From the NCBI RefSeq assembly GCF_022288825.1, contig NZ_JAKOOW010000006.1, positions 812 to 64,811 on the forward strand: 64,000 nucleotides of DNA. The letters are read 5' to 3'. A model generated the notes under the pieces. It worked only from the letters and a program-made list of their open reading frames with translations, was not told the DNA's origin and made no database searches. A program made the position numbers and the translations under genes. Below, in pieces: positions 42,591 through 52,063 of the stretch. The stretch's first letter is position 1; each line of letters opens with the position of its first letter. This stretch comes from Kingella pumchi. GTDB lineage: Bacteria > Pseudomonadota > Gammaproteobacteria > Burkholderiales > Neisseriaceae.

Positions 42591-43427
42591 ATGACACATT
42601 ACGCAATCGGCGATATCCAAGGCTGCTACCGCGAGCTGCAGGCGCTGCTCGCGCTGATCGGCTTTGAGCACGGCCGCGACACGCTCTGGCTCACCGGCGA
42701 CATCGTCAACCGCGGTCCGCAGTCGCTCGAAAGCCTGCTGTTTGCCATGCACCATGCCGACAGCGTGCGCATCGTGCTCGGCAACCACGATTTGCACCTG
42801 CTGGCGCTGTGCTACGGCTTCGGCAACCCCAAACGCCACGACACCCTCGCCCCCATTCTCCAGCACCCCAACCTGCGCCGTATGCGCGACTGGCTGCGCG
42901 CGCAGCCGCTGCTGGTTGAAGACAAGGGCTATCTGATGGTGCACGCCGGCATTCTGCCGCAATGGAGCGCCGAAGAAGCCAAAACGCTGGCGGCGGAAGT
43001 CGAACACGCCCTGCGCGGCCATCACCCGCGCCGTTTTTTCAACCATATGTACGGCAACTCGCCCGATGCCTGGTCGCCCGATTTGACCGGCTATCCGCGG
43101 CTGCGGCTGATTACCAACGTCTTTACCCGCATGCGCGCACTGCATGCCGACGGCTCACTCGATTTCCGCTTCAAAGCCACCTACGGCGACATGCCGCCCG
43201 AGCTGCACGCCTGGTTCGACGCCCCCGATCGCCGCCATCTGAGCCATACCGTCGTGTTCGGCCACTGGTCGGCGCTGGGCTACTGCAACGACCCGCAAAA
43301 ACGTATCGCCGCCCTCGATACCGGCGCCCTGTGGGGCGGCTGCCTGACCGCGCTCGATCTGGACAGCATGCAGGCTTTCCACCAACCCAGCTTCCAAACC
43401 CCGCACCGCCACGCACCGGCAGCCTGA
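42591..43427 (+). CDS. apaH: Symmetrical diadenosine tetraphosphatase
   Basis: ApaH splits Ap4A into two ADP and also removes Np4N caps from RNA 5' ends. The 278-residue protein carries the metallophosphatase motifs GDIQGCYREL (residues 7-16), GDIVNRGPQSLE, GNHDLHLLA and later HAGI. I chose ATG 42591 (MTHYAIGD); the frame upstream runs through uptake sequences. A DUS pair follows the stop codon at about 43420-43456. Confidence 0.93.
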   Translation: MTHYAIGDIQGCYRELQALLALIGFEHGRDTLWLTGDIVNRGPQSLESLLFAMHHADSVRIVLGNHDLHLLALCYGFGNPKRHDTLAPILQHPNLRRMRDWLRAQPLLVEDKGYLMVHAGILPQWSAEEAKTLAAEVEHALRGHHPRRFFNHMYGNSPDAWSPDLTGYPRLRLITNVFTRMRALHADGSLDFRFKATYGDMPPELHAWFDAPDRRHLSHTVVFGHWSALGYCNDPQKRIAALDTGALWGGCLTALDLDSMQAFHQPSFQTPHRHAPAA

Positions 43428-43525
43428 AAACCGGACGGCACCTTTCAGGCTGCCTGCCCGCCGGTTTACATTATGCAAAGCAATGTCAAACTCTCTAAAA
43501 AAGCAGCAAAAAACCGCCGCCCGGT

Positions 43526-43554
43526 TTGACAAGCCCCCGCCGATTGGTTTTAAT
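43526..43554 (+). promoter_or_regulatory. Promoter of the secreted 151-residue protein
   Basis: TTGACA, a 17-base spacer and TTTAAT, with the ATG 30 bases downstream of the -10 box. The -35 box is perfect. Confidence 0.7.
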
Positions 43555-43583
43555 CCGCCGCTTTCCGATGCAGGAGATTTCCG

Positions 43584-44039
43584 ATGAAACACACCACCCG
43601 CCATATCCTTGCCGCCATGCTGACGGCCGCCGCCCTGCCCGCCCTGGCGGCAGAAAAAGCCCTAACCCCGATTGCCGACAACAACGAGCTGAGCATCGAC
43701 AAAAAAGTCGAAGTCGCCTACAGCTGCACAATAGACAAAAAAACCGTGCCGATGACCGTAATGTACGGCATCAAAGGCAACGACATCATCGTTGCCCAAG
43801 TGAAAGTTGACGGCAATATTTCTCCCGGCCTGTTCCGCGTACCCGATGCCAACAACCTGCTCAACATCTACCAAAGCGCCACCGCCGACGGCACCATGTG
43901 GACCACCCTGCCCGCCACCCCCGCCACGCTGAAGCAGACCGACGGCGGCAAACTTTCCTACCGCAACGGCGAAAGCAACACCATTATTCTCGACAAATGC
44001 CGCTTGGACAAAGCAGCCACCGCCAAACTGAAAAACTAA
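43584..44039 (+). CDS. Secreted MliC/ACP-like protein, possible lysozyme inhibitor
   Basis: The 151-residue precursor has a signal peptide ending ALAA|EK (about residue 23). Mature features are VEVAYSCTIDKKTVPMTVMY and a final IILDKCRL. One cysteine near each end of a beta-rich domain recalls the MliC fold and the neisserial adhesin complex protein, both lysozyme inhibitors. The likeness is in layout rather than sequence, so the call is tentative. CAGGAG precedes the ATG. Confidence 0.45.
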   Translation: MKHTTRHILAAMLTAAALPALAAEKALTPIADNNELSIDKKVEVAYSCTIDKKTVPMTVMYGIKGNDIIVAQVKVDGNISPGLFRVPDANNLLNIYQSATADGTMWTTLPATPATLKQTDGGKLSYRNGESNTIILDKCRLDKAATAKLKN

Positions 44040-44221
44040 TCTCCGGCCACCCGCGCCCGCCGGCATTCCGGCATCTTTACCGCCACACCGCGGCCGCCGC
44101 CGCATTCCCGCTCCAATGCCGACACGCCATCAGGCAGCCTGAAAAACGGCGCAGCGGCCGCAACCGCCCCGTTTACCCGCCTATTTTGCTTTCAGGCTGC
44201 CTTTCTTTCCGCCAGCTGCCG

Positions 44222-44395
44222 ATGAATCCCCGCCTGTTTCTGCTGCTGTTCGCCGCCGCTATCCTGCTGCTGCCGCGCCTGCTCAAACCGCACCGGCGAC
44301 GCGCCATCCACCGCCGCGCCGTCCAGCTGGCATTGTTGTTACTGGTTTGCGCCACACTCTCGGCATTGTGGACGCTCTACAGCCGCTACGGCTGA
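44222..44395 (+). CDS. Small two-span membrane protein
   Basis: A possible 57-residue protein with two hydrophobic segments (RLFLLLFAAAILLLPRLL and VQLALLLLVCATLSALW) joined by a basic stretch (KPHRRRAIHRRA). No clear Shine-Dalgarno precedes ATG 44222. The frame is open further upstream, and this ATG gives the cleanest membrane pattern. The function is unknown. Confidence 0.45.
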   Translation: MNPRLFLLLFAAAILLLPRLLKPHRRRAIHRRAVQLALLLLVCATLSALWTLYSRYG

Positions 44396-44484
44396 TCATC
44401 GCGTCGGCGCCAAAGCCGCCATTCAAACCACGCCGTTTGGCAGGCAGCCTGAAAGCGCCGCGCCGCCTGATTCGGAGACCGCAC

Positions 44485-45069
44485 ATGAAAAAAACCGCCC
44501 TTCTTGCCTTATTGTCCGCCCTACCCTTTGCCGCCCATGCCTTAAACTGCGACAGCACCAAGCCTGCCGCCAACTGCAGGCAGCCTGAAAACCTGGTGCA
44601 CGCCGTATCCGCAGCTACAGCAGCACCTGAAGACGATATCGACGCGCTGTGGCGCCAAAGCGAAGCGTGGTCAGAACGCAGCCGCCGTAGCGACTGGTTC
44701 GGCAGCGACGTCGATATGGATGAGCGTGCCGCCGCTTCGGCACCCGCCGCCAAAACCGCCGGTTCCGCGGAAAAACCCGCAGCAGCCACAGCCGCCAAAA
44801 CCCAGGTCAAACTGCGCCAGACTGCCCTTATCAATAAACCGGCGCGGGTGGTGAAAGTGGCACAAGTTACCCCCGCCAAACCGGTGCTGTCGCGCCGGCA
44901 GGCGCTGGAGCAGGAAATCCGCCGCGAAAAAACTGCGCTTAAAAGCGCCGAAGCCGCCCTAAGCGCCGCGCGCAGCAAAGGCGACAGCAGCGCCGCCCAA
45001 CGCTTCGCCCTGCAAATCAACGACCGCCGGCTGAACATCGCCGCCATGGAAAGCGAACTGCGCCGCTGA
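44485..45069 (+). CDS. Secreted coiled-coil protein of unknown function
   Basis: The 194-residue precursor has a signal peptide (MKKTALLALLSALPFAAHA), then a cysteine pair (NCDSTKPAANC), an in-frame uptake sequence (RQPEN), an Ala/Lys-rich stretch and a C-terminal coiled coil (about 145-194; RRQALEQEIRREKTALKSAE). I do not recognise a family. GGAG lies 8 bases before ATG 44485, which decides the start against the longer frame from 44347. Confidence 0.55.
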   Translation: MKKTALLALLSALPFAAHALNCDSTKPAANCRQPENLVHAVSAATAAPEDDIDALWRQSEAWSERSRRSDWFGSDVDMDERAAASAPAAKTAGSAEKPAAATAAKTQVKLRQTALINKPARVVKVAQVTPAKPVLSRRQALEQEIRREKTALKSAEAALSAARSKGDSSAAQRFALQINDRRLNIAAMESELRR

Positions 45070-45095
45070 CCTTGCCGCCAAAACTCCCTTGCACC

Positions 45096-45136
45096 AAAGC
45101 AGCCTGAAAACCGCCCATCCGATTTTCAGGCTGCTT
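45096..45136 (+). terminator. DUS-pair terminator
   Basis: Inverted AAAGCAGCCTGAAAA and TTTTCAGGCTGCTT lie 26 bases after the coiled-coil gene. Confidence 0.6.
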
Positions 45137-45283
45137 AGTTTCGGCATAATGCAAGGGCGGCGGCAACAAAGCCTGCCCGCCCAAGCAGGCGACAAGAGCG
45201 GTGGTTTGGCACCGGCGGCAATCTTGGCGCCGTGCCGAAGCCGAACTGCCAAAGTTCCCGCGCCCTAAACTGTTCCCGATAAA

Positions 45284-45324
45284 AAGGCAGCCTGAAAACC
45301 GTTTTCCGGGTTTTCAGGCTGCCT
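45284..45324 (-). terminator. DUS-pair terminator of the secreted peptidase
   Basis: Inverted AAGGCAGCCTGAAAACC and GGTTTTCAGGCTGCCT lie 28 bases after the peptidase stop codon. The stretch between this and 45136 has only short GC-rich hairpins. Confidence 0.6.
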
Positions 45325-45352
45325 GCAGCTTTATCTGCGGGAGCAGACGGGG

Positions 45353-47902
45353 CTATTTTTTCGCCTTCTTATCGGCTGCCGGCTGCGGGCTGTCGGGAAT
45401 CGGCGGCAGCGACTTGATGCCCATTTCGTGCAGGATAAAGGCGAATTTTTCCTTCATCTCGCGCTTGGTTTCCGCACGGGTGTTGTCACCGTGGCCGTGG
45501 CGCTCGGCGGCATTCAGGAACACCGGCCGCATGCACGACTGCTTCTCCTGCAGGATGGCGGCGAATTTATAGGAATGCGACGGCACCACGCGGTCGTCGC
45601 GCTTGGACGTCATCACCATGGTGGAGGGGTAGCAGACGCCGTCGCGCACGTTGTGATACGGCGAGTAGGACAGCAGTTTCTGGTACATCGCTTTGCTGTC
45701 TTCGGCCATGCCGTACTCGTTGATCCAGTAGTCGGTGCGGTACATTTTGTCGTGGCGCAGCATATCGAGCACGCCGACTTCGGGAATGGCGACACGGAAT
45801 AGGTCGGGACGCTGAACCATGGTCGCGCCGACCAGCAGGCCACCGTTGGAACCGCCGGAAATCGACAGGTAGTCTTTGGAGGTATAGCCTTCCTTAATCA
45901 GGAATTCACCGGCGGCGATAAAGTCGTCAAAAACGTTTTGCTTGTTGAGCTGCTTGCCCGCGTCGTGCCATTTGGAACCGTACTCCTTGCCGCCGCGCAG
46001 GCCGGCGGTGGCGTAAACGCCGCCGTTCTGCATCCAGGCTGCGGCTGCGGTGGTGAAGTTGCCCTGGTAGGCATCAACGTTGAAACCGCCGTAACCGTAG
46101 AGAATGGTCGGGTTTTTGCCGTCGAGTTTCAGCCCTTTTTTGTGGCTGATGATAATCGGCACCATGGTACCGTCTTTAGACGGATAGGATACGGTGCGCA
46201 TTTCGTATTTGTCGGCATCGAAAGGAATGGTATCGCGGCGTTTGACGCCGAAGAATTTGTCTTCTTCAACGTTGTAGCGGTAGGTGGTGGTCGGCGTTAC
46301 CTTGTTTTGGTAGTAGAACCACACATAGCGCTTGTAGTCTTTTTCGTTGGCCGCAAGCGTGCCTTTGGGGCGGTTGTTTTCGGCGTCTTTGTCGCCGGAG
46401 TCGTAGGCGGTCAGGCTGCTGATGCTGCCGCCGGCAACCGGGGTGATGTCGCGGACGAATTTGCCGTTTTCGTCAAACAGTGCCAGCGAATCGTAACCGG
46501 CAGAGTAATACTGCATCAGATAATGGCCGCTTTGGTACACGCCGGCAGTCAGGCGGTGGTTTTCGCGCGCGGGAATCACCACTTCGCGTTTTCTCTGCGG
46601 ACTGCGGATGTCGATTTTCAGAAGTTCGCCAAATTCGGAATTATCTTCGGAAATCACATAGATATAATTGCCATCCAGGCGGACGAACTTGGCGGCGGTA
46701 TAGTTGGTAAACGCATCCGCTTTGTTGATTTTGTCGTACATCTTGCGGTTGTGGATCTGAATCCAGCGGCCGGTTTTCAAATCCTTCAGCAGCAGGGTGT
46801 TGCTGATGCTGCCCAAAGAGCCCTGCACCATCAGATAGCGGTCGTCTTCAATCCAGAAGCTGTCGGGCGTCATGTCGTAGTCCGACGCCTTCATAATAAT
46901 AGGGTCGTTGAACTCGTTTTTGTCCATCCGGTGCAGCATCAGATCCGTCCAGCCGCCGTGTGAGCGGACGTAATACAGATTGTTGTTGTCTTTCCACTCC
47001 AGCGGATAGCCGTACGTGCCGCCGGCATCCACCACATGGATATTGGTGGTGATGTGGCGGGTTTTCAGGGTTTCGGTATCGAGCACATACAGCTCTTTGT
47101 GGTCGGTATCCGAAGCGCCGTCGCGGGTGGCGTAGGCGAAATATTTGCCGTTGCTATTGAGTGCGTAGTTGACAATCTGGGTATAGCCGTCTTTGGAGAG
47201 TTCTTTTTCGTCGAGAATGACTTGGGATTTGCCGTCGGCGCCTTTTTTGCTCAGGCGGAAATAGCCGTCGGGGTAGCGGGCGTAATGGAACTTGCCGTAT
47301 TCGCGGTCGAAGTCGAAATACAGGTATTCGTAGTCCATCAGCTTGTCGATGCGTTTGCCGATTTCCTGGATATAGGGGATTTTGTTCAGATAGTTGTGGG
47401 TGGCTTCGTTTTGCGCGTTCACCCATTTATCCACTTCGCCCTGCTCGTTGTGCACGGTTTCCATCGCATTGCGCAGTTTTTCGCGCTCGGGGTTTTCCCA
47501 CAGCGTGCCGAAATAGTTGCGCTTGCGGTCTTCGCTAGTTTCGTAGCGGTATTCAGGTTCGATGCGCTCGACATCTTCCAGCCAGCGGTATTTGTCCACC
47601 AATACATCGCCGTAGTAGCGGTCGATGCCGTCGTCTTTGCGTTTGAGCTTGCGGATATCGTGATCGACCGTGTTATTGCGGCCGTCCGAGCGCAGGCCGG
47701 GATCGCCGTATTCGCCGGTTTCAAAGCGGTCGATTTCGTCTTGGCTGGTGCGGGTTTCGGGATAGCCGTAATGGGCGGCATAGGGATTGGCCGTTTTGGC
47801 GGCAGGATTGGTACCGGTAGCCGTATCAGCGCTGGCGTACTGGCTCAGGCACAGGCCGGAAAACGCCGCAGCCAGCACCAGGGATAATTGTTTTCTTTTC
47901 AT
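45353..47902 (-). CDS. Secreted prolyl oligopeptidase family serine peptidase (S9A)
   Basis: The 849-residue precursor begins with a signal peptide (MKRKQLSLVLAAAFSGLCLS, cleavage near ASA) and so acts in the periplasm or outside. About 90 residues rich in charge follow, then the beta-propeller and a C-terminal hydrolase domain. The catalytic serine is in SGGSNGGLL, the aspartate in SKRDDRVVPSH and the histidine in ERHGHGDN. It is longer than the cytoplasmic paralogue at 6050-8065 because of the N-terminal extension. It lies beside the porin gene in the same direction, 128 bases downstream of it. Confidence 0.88.
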   Translation of the reverse strand: MKRKQLSLVLAAAFSGLCLSQYASADTATGTNPAAKTANPYAAHYGYPETRTSQDEIDRFETGEYGDPGLRSDGRNNTVDHDIRKLKRKDDGIDRYYGDVLVDKYRWLEDVERIEPEYRYETSEDRKRNYFGTLWENPEREKLRNAMETVHNEQGEVDKWVNAQNEATHNYLNKIPYIQEIGKRIDKLMDYEYLYFDFDREYGKFHYARYPDGYFRLSKKGADGKSQVILDEKELSKDGYTQIVNYALNSNGKYFAYATRDGASDTDHKELYVLDTETLKTRHITTNIHVVDAGGTYGYPLEWKDNNNLYYVRSHGGWTDLMLHRMDKNEFNDPIIMKASDYDMTPDSFWIEDDRYLMVQGSLGSISNTLLLKDLKTGRWIQIHNRKMYDKINKADAFTNYTAAKFVRLDGNYIYVISEDNSEFGELLKIDIRSPQRKREVVIPARENHRLTAGVYQSGHYLMQYYSAGYDSLALFDENGKFVRDITPVAGGSISSLTAYDSGDKDAENNRPKGTLAANEKDYKRYVWFYYQNKVTPTTTYRYNVEEDKFFGVKRRDTIPFDADKYEMRTVSYPSKDGTMVPIIISHKKGLKLDGKNPTILYGYGGFNVDAYQGNFTTAAAAWMQNGGVYATAGLRGGKEYGSKWHDAGKQLNKQNVFDDFIAAGEFLIKEGYTSKDYLSISGGSNGGLLVGATMVQRPDLFRVAIPEVGVLDMLRHDKMYRTDYWINEYGMAEDSKAMYQKLLSYSPYHNVRDGVCYPSTMVMTSKRDDRVVPSHSYKFAAILQEKQSCMRPVFLNAAERHGHGDNTRAETKREMKEKFAFILHEMGIKSLPPIPDSPQPAADKKAKK

Positions 47903-48030
47903 GAATTTCTCCGCAACAAGTCAGATACCGGGAAACAGCACGCCTTTACGCTTTCAGGCAGCCTGAAAGCTGCCTGAAACGGCTGTTTCCGGTTTTGATG
48001 CAAATGGGTTTTGCAGATGCGCGGGGCGCT

Positions 48031-49221
48031 TTAGAAGGTTACCGAAATACCGGCGGTCAGCTCGCGGCGCTGGCGTTTGGAGAACAGCTCGCCGTCCACG
48101 TAGTTTTTGGTGTTTTCAAAATCTACTTTGCCGTATACGGTAACGTTGTCGCGCAGATCGTAGTCCGCTTTCAGATAGTAGCGGTTACGTTTGATTTTCG
48201 GGAAGATGTACTCTTCGTTGGCGGCGATAAAGTCAGGATCCTGCCAGCCGGCATTCAAGTTGAACGCACCAACCGATCCGGCTGTTTTTTTAGTGTTTTG
48301 CACACCATAGCCTGCGGCCATTTTGAAGCGCGGAGTGAAAGCATACTCGGCTTTTACGCCGTAGAAATTGCTCTTGGCTTCGCCCAGCGTGGCGATGTCG
48401 ATTTTTTCCTTCTCTTGGCCGATATCGCCGGCCACAGTCAGATCGCGGTATTTGTACTCAACCGAACCGGCCACGGCGTGTTTCTTTTTAGATGTCCAAG
48501 TGGTAGTGGTATTCGGATTGCGTTTGCTTTGGGTGTAGCCGGCGGCAAAACGCACGCTGTGATCGGGAGCGATACGCAGGCGGTAAGACGCGGAAATACC
48601 GTTACCGCGGATTTCGTTGGTGTTGTCAGTTTTGCGTACGTCGTCTTGGGAAGGGAAGAGATGATAGGCGCTCACCTGCAACTCAGGCACACCGGTGTAA
48701 TCGACGCGGATAGAGGAATTGCCGAAGTATTCGAGCGGGTAGTAAGTATCGGTGCGGGTAACATAGCCGGAGTGCAGGAACTGCTTACCAAGGGTCACGC
48801 TACCGAGATTGCGCCAATCCAAAGCAACATTAGCGGCAGAAAGGTTCAAATCGTTTTTGTAGTAACCCAGCTGCACGGTGGCGGTAGCACGCACATCTTG
48901 GTTGATACGCTGCTGGCCGCGAATCTGCAGCCAAGAAGATCCCCGATCAAACCCTAAGCGTGCACGTCTGTCGGAATTCTCAACATCATGCCCTGCCTGC
49001 GCGCTTTCCCAATCGGAAATATCATAATTGTAGTAATAGCGGGCAGAGTCGTGTTTGTAAGTAAATTTGTTGTGTTTTTTGCTGAACTGGGCAGTTACGT
49101 TCCCGCCAAAGTCCACGGTCAGACCGTCCTTGCTGTAGATATTGTAGGCAGCCTGGGCAGTCATCGGGGCGGCAACCGCGGCGGCTGCGATCAGGCAGGT
49201 GTAGAGCTTGGTATATTTCAT
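48031..49221 (-). CDS. Outer-membrane porin
   Basis: A 396-residue precursor with a signal peptide (MKYTKLYTCLIAAAAVAAPM, cut after AQA). It has alternating beta-strand patterns, tyrosine and charge-rich loops, and a C-terminal phenylalanine (ISVTF), all typical of trimeric Gram-negative porins. It lets small solutes through the outer membrane. The porin has a strong control region (49273-49324). It differs from the meningococcal PorA/PorB pattern in detail, so I leave the symbol blank. Confidence 0.85.
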   Translation of the reverse strand: MKYTKLYTCLIAAAAVAAPMTAQAAYNIYSKDGLTVDFGGNVTAQFSKKHNKFTYKHDSARYYYNYDISDWESAQAGHDVENSDRRARLGFDRGSSWLQIRGQQRINQDVRATATVQLGYYKNDLNLSAANVALDWRNLGSVTLGKQFLHSGYVTRTDTYYPLEYFGNSSIRVDYTGVPELQVSAYHLFPSQDDVRKTDNTNEIRGNGISASYRLRIAPDHSVRFAAGYTQSKRNPNTTTTWTSKKKHAVAGSVEYKYRDLTVAGDIGQEKEKIDIATLGEAKSNFYGVKAEYAFTPRFKMAAGYGVQNTKKTAGSVGAFNLNAGWQDPDFIAANEEYIFPKIKRNRYYLKADYDLRDNVTVYGKVDFENTKNYVDGELFSKRQRRELTAGISVTF

Positions 49222-49272
49222 GCAATAGTCCTTTGGTGGTGATTCGTTTAACTTGTACTGTTAAGGTTTGGT

Positions 49273-49289
49273 CGATTTTTGCAAAATCG
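49273..49289. promoter_or_regulatory. Palindromic operator candidate upstream of the porin
   Basis: CGATTTT-TGC-AAAATCG is a perfect 17-base palindrome with 7-base arms. It lies just downstream of the porin -10 box (minus strand), overlapping the likely start of transcription. A repressor site is plausible; the protein is unknown. Confidence 0.5.
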
Positions 49290-49294
49290 GCGCA

Positions 49295-49324
49295 AATATA
49301 TCCGCAAGATTTGGTAAAGCACAA
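49295..49324 (-). promoter_or_regulatory. Promoter of the porin gene
   Basis: Minus-strand TTGTGC, an 18-base spacer, TATATT. The leader to the ATG is about 65 bases. Confidence 0.6.
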
Positions 49325-49821
49325 GAATCTGCGACAAATTTTACAAACAAAATTGACGTTATTTTCAATTTTATAACTTAAATTAACATTTATTAACTTT
49401 AAACCACCCAGAGTTAAACCAATCAAACAACCAAAAATGGTTTTCCGCAGTCATTAATATCGAATTAAACCATTTAAAAACAATAAAATAAGTAAACTTC
49501 AGGAATAAACCGCAAACAATTACCAAGTCAAAGCAAAATAATTTCCCAAAAAGCTACAATAAAGCAATTAAACACCAATTTATCTAAAACCCAACATTAA
49601 AATAACAGCAACACCAAACAAGCCAATTTTTTCCACCTTGCACCATCAGCAAGATTCCGCGCCATCCGACACGCACAGTTTCGCATCCAGTTTTGTTAAT
49701 TTACGTTATATTCGCCGTCAAACGCCGGTTAACTCCCCACCCGATCGGCAATTTTCTAGCTCGAAACTGTCGTTTTGCGGTTTTTCAGGCTGTCTGAAAG
49801 CCTACGGCTGCGAAGAGCGCC

Positions 49822-49849
49822 TTACTTTTTCCGTTTAAAGGTTTACAAT
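49822..49849 (+). promoter_or_regulatory. Probable promoter of asd
   Basis: TTACTT, a 16-base spacer and TACAAT, 37 bases upstream of the asd ATG. Confidence 0.5.
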
Positions 49850-49886
49850 GCCCGCTTTTTGTCTGGTTTTCCAACAGGAGCACATA

Positions 49887-51008
49887 ATGAAAGTAGGATT
49901 TGTCGGCTGGCGCGGCATGGTCGGCTCGGTTTTGATGCAGCGCATGCGCGAAGAAAACGATTTTTCCCGCATTCCCGAAGCATATTTCTTCACCACTTCC
50001 AACCCCGGCGGCGCGGCGCCCGATTTCGGCCAGGCAGCCAAAACCCTGCTGGATGCCAACAACCCGGCCGAGCTGGCCAAAATGGACATCATCGTTACCT
50101 GCCAGGGCGGCGACTACACCAAATCCGTGTTCCAGCCCCTGCGCGATTCCGGCTGGAACGGCTACTGGATCGACGCCGCCTCCGCCCTGCGCATGAACGA
50201 CGATGCCATCATCGTGCTCGACCCGGTTAACCGCAACGTCATCGACGAAGGCCTGAAAAACGGCGTGAAAAACTACATCGGCGGCAACTGCACCGTTTCC
50301 CTGATGCTGATGGCGCTCGGCGGCCTGTTCCAAAACGGACTGGTCGAATGGGCTTCGGCCATGACCTACCAGGCCGCTTCCGGCGCCGGTGCCAAAAATA
50401 TGCGCGAACTGATCCAGGGCATGGGCGCCATCCACGCCCAAGTGGCCGACGAAATCGCCAATCCTGCCGGCGCCATTCTCGACATCGACCGCAAAGTTTC
50501 CGACTTCCTGCGCTCCGACACCTACCCCAAAGCCAACTTCGGCGTGCCGCTGGCCGGCAGCCTGATTCCGTGGATCGACGTGGATTTGGGCAATGGCCAG
50601 TCCAAAGAAGAATGGAAAGGCGAAGCCGAAACCAACAAAATCCTCGGCCACGTCAGCGACAAACGCACCATTATCGAAGGCCTGTGCGTGCGCATCGGCG
50701 CCATGCGCTGCCACAGCCAGGCCATCACCCTGAAGCTCAAGCAAGACCTGCCGCTGTCTGAAATCGAAAGCCTGCTCGCCGGCGCCAACGACTGGGTGAA
50801 AGTCATCCCCAACACCAAAGAAGCCAGCATGCGCGAGCTTACCCCCGCCGCCGTAACCGGCACCCTGTCCACCCCCGTCGGCCGCATCCGCAAGCTGGCG
50901 ATGGGCGGCGAATACATCAGCGCCTTCACCGTCGGCGACCAGCTCTTGTGGGGCGCCGCCGAACCCATCCGCCGCATGCTGCGCATCGTGCTGGGCAATC
51001 TCGACTAA
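49887..51008 (+). CDS. asd: Aspartate-semialdehyde dehydrogenase
   Basis: Asd reduces aspartyl phosphate with NADPH, a step common to lysine, diaminopimelate, threonine and methionine synthesis. The 373-residue protein has the NADP-binding GFVGWRGMVGSVLMQRM, the catalytic Cys135 in IGGNCTVSLM, and the acid-base histidine in IGAMRCHSQ. This is the long gamma/beta-proteobacterial form. The start at 49887 follows ACAGGAG; the longer frame upstream is not likely. Confidence 0.95.
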   Translation: MKVGFVGWRGMVGSVLMQRMREENDFSRIPEAYFFTTSNPGGAAPDFGQAAKTLLDANNPAELAKMDIIVTCQGGDYTKSVFQPLRDSGWNGYWIDAASALRMNDDAIIVLDPVNRNVIDEGLKNGVKNYIGGNCTVSLMLMALGGLFQNGLVEWASAMTYQAASGAGAKNMRELIQGMGAIHAQVADEIANPAGAILDIDRKVSDFLRSDTYPKANFGVPLAGSLIPWIDVDLGNGQSKEEWKGEAETNKILGHVSDKRTIIEGLCVRIGAMRCHSQAITLKLKQDLPLSEIESLLAGANDWVKVIPNTKEASMRELTPAAVTGTLSTPVGRIRKLAMGGEYISAFTVGDQLLWGAAEPIRRMLRIVLGNLD

Positions 51009-51040
51009 ACGGCAAACGGCTTTTCGCCGGCCAAAACGCA

Positions 51041-51083
51041 AAAGGCAGCCTGAAAACGAAAAAACCGTTTTCAGGCTGCCTTT
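51041..51083 (+). terminator. DUS-pair terminator of asd
   Basis: Inverted AAAGGCAGCCTGAAAACG and CGTTTTCAGGCTGCCTTT form a strong hairpin 32 bases after the stop codon. Confidence 0.7.
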
Positions 51084-51122
51084 AAAACCAGACGAAACCG
51101 GCAAACACAACAAGGAAACACC

Positions 51123-51980
51123 ATGCGCGAGAGCGAAGACTATTACGGCTACGGCAACTACGACGACGGTATGCTGCATCTGCTCGATACGCCTTCGTGG
51201 CGGCCGATAAGCGACAGCCTGATATGGGTCAAGCACACGCTGCTGCTACTCGGCGGCAGGCTGCCCCAGTGGATTTTGGCGATATTGCTGATGATTTTCA
51301 GCACTGCATCCATAATGTGGGGATTGATGATTGTGCTGTCCGTACCATATATAAAAAACGCAATGAACCAGCATGAATGGTGGGCTGGCGTGCTGTCGGT
51401 TGCGATATTTTTATTTATACAGGTGCTGCCCCTGCTTTTTGCAGCAGGATTGGTATCAATAGCGGCCGGCGTGTCGGAAGAGCGCTCGTTTGTCTTCGGC
51501 CGCCTGTTTAGTGGGTTTGGCGAGCAGAAATGGACATTGGTCAGACTGCACCTGTTTTGGCTCTTGGTGGCATTTGCCTGCCTGATGGCCATCGGAAAAC
51601 TGGGCAGCCAGCCAGCCGGCACCGGCGATGAAATCATTTGGTTGTGCGTCGGCCTTATTCTACTGTTTTTCCTGTGCAACTGGATGTCGCTGCCGCTGAT
51701 TATGCTGCAAGGCATGCCCGCTGCCAAAGCCATACAGATGAGCCTGAAAGGCAGCCTGAAAAATATTGTGCAGTTGAGCGGCTTCCTGCTGATAATACTT
51801 GTGCTGGCATTTTTTTTATTAGCGTTGTTTACAGTAAAAATGGGGGAAATGGTAAGAATAGAAAATAACCTAGGAATTGTGGTCGGCTTATTGGTGTTTT
51901 ATGCCGTCGTGTTTCCGATACTGCCGGTTATCAGCTATGTCTCCTACCGCAATATCTGGACAAACCGGCCGCTGACATAA
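51123..51980 (+). CDS. Multi-span membrane protein (BPSS1780-like)
   Basis: A 285-residue protein with about six membrane spans in pairs and a soluble acidic N-terminus (MRESEDYYGYGNYDDG). The layout, with an MSLKGSLKN segment after the fourth span, resembles the BPSS1780 family of unknown function. The third codon triplet usage looks less GC-rich than its neighbours. AAGGAAACACC precedes the ATG. It stands alone between DUS terminators. Confidence 0.5.
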   Translation: MRESEDYYGYGNYDDGMLHLLDTPSWRPISDSLIWVKHTLLLLGGRLPQWILAILLMIFSTASIMWGLMIVLSVPYIKNAMNQHEWWAGVLSVAIFLFIQVLPLLFAAGLVSIAAGVSEERSFVFGRLFSGFGEQKWTLVRLHLFWLLVAFACLMAIGKLGSQPAGTGDEIIWLCVGLILLFFLCNWMSLPLIMLQGMPAAKAIQMSLKGSLKNIVQLSGFLLIILVLAFFLLALFTVKMGEMVRIENNLGIVVGLLVFYAVVFPILPVISYVSYRNIWTNRPLT

Positions 51981-52007
51981 ACCGCCGGCATGTCCGCCGC
52001 CAAAGCC

Positions 52008-52053
52008 AAAAGCAGCCTGAAAACCGTATTTGCGGTTTTCAGGCTGCTTTTTT
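52008..52053. terminator. DUS-pair terminator between convergent genes
   Basis: Inverted AAAAGCAGCCTGAAAACCG and CGGTTTTCAGGCTGCTTTTT form a strong hairpin between the genes ending at 51980 and 52064. Confidence 0.7.
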
Positions 52054-52063
52054 GCCCGCTTGC

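Larger units (their letters stand above)
49222..49886. other. 665-base AT-rich control region
   Basis: The gap between the divergent porin and asd genes is strikingly AT-rich from about 49240 to 49720, against a GC-rich background. It holds the porin promoter and palindrome, many A and T runs, and at the asd end a promoter and a variant uptake sequence (TTCAGGCTGTCTGAA near 49789). No frame of note is found. A small RNA or binding sites for a nucleoid protein could be here, but I cannot show it. Confidence 0.55.
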
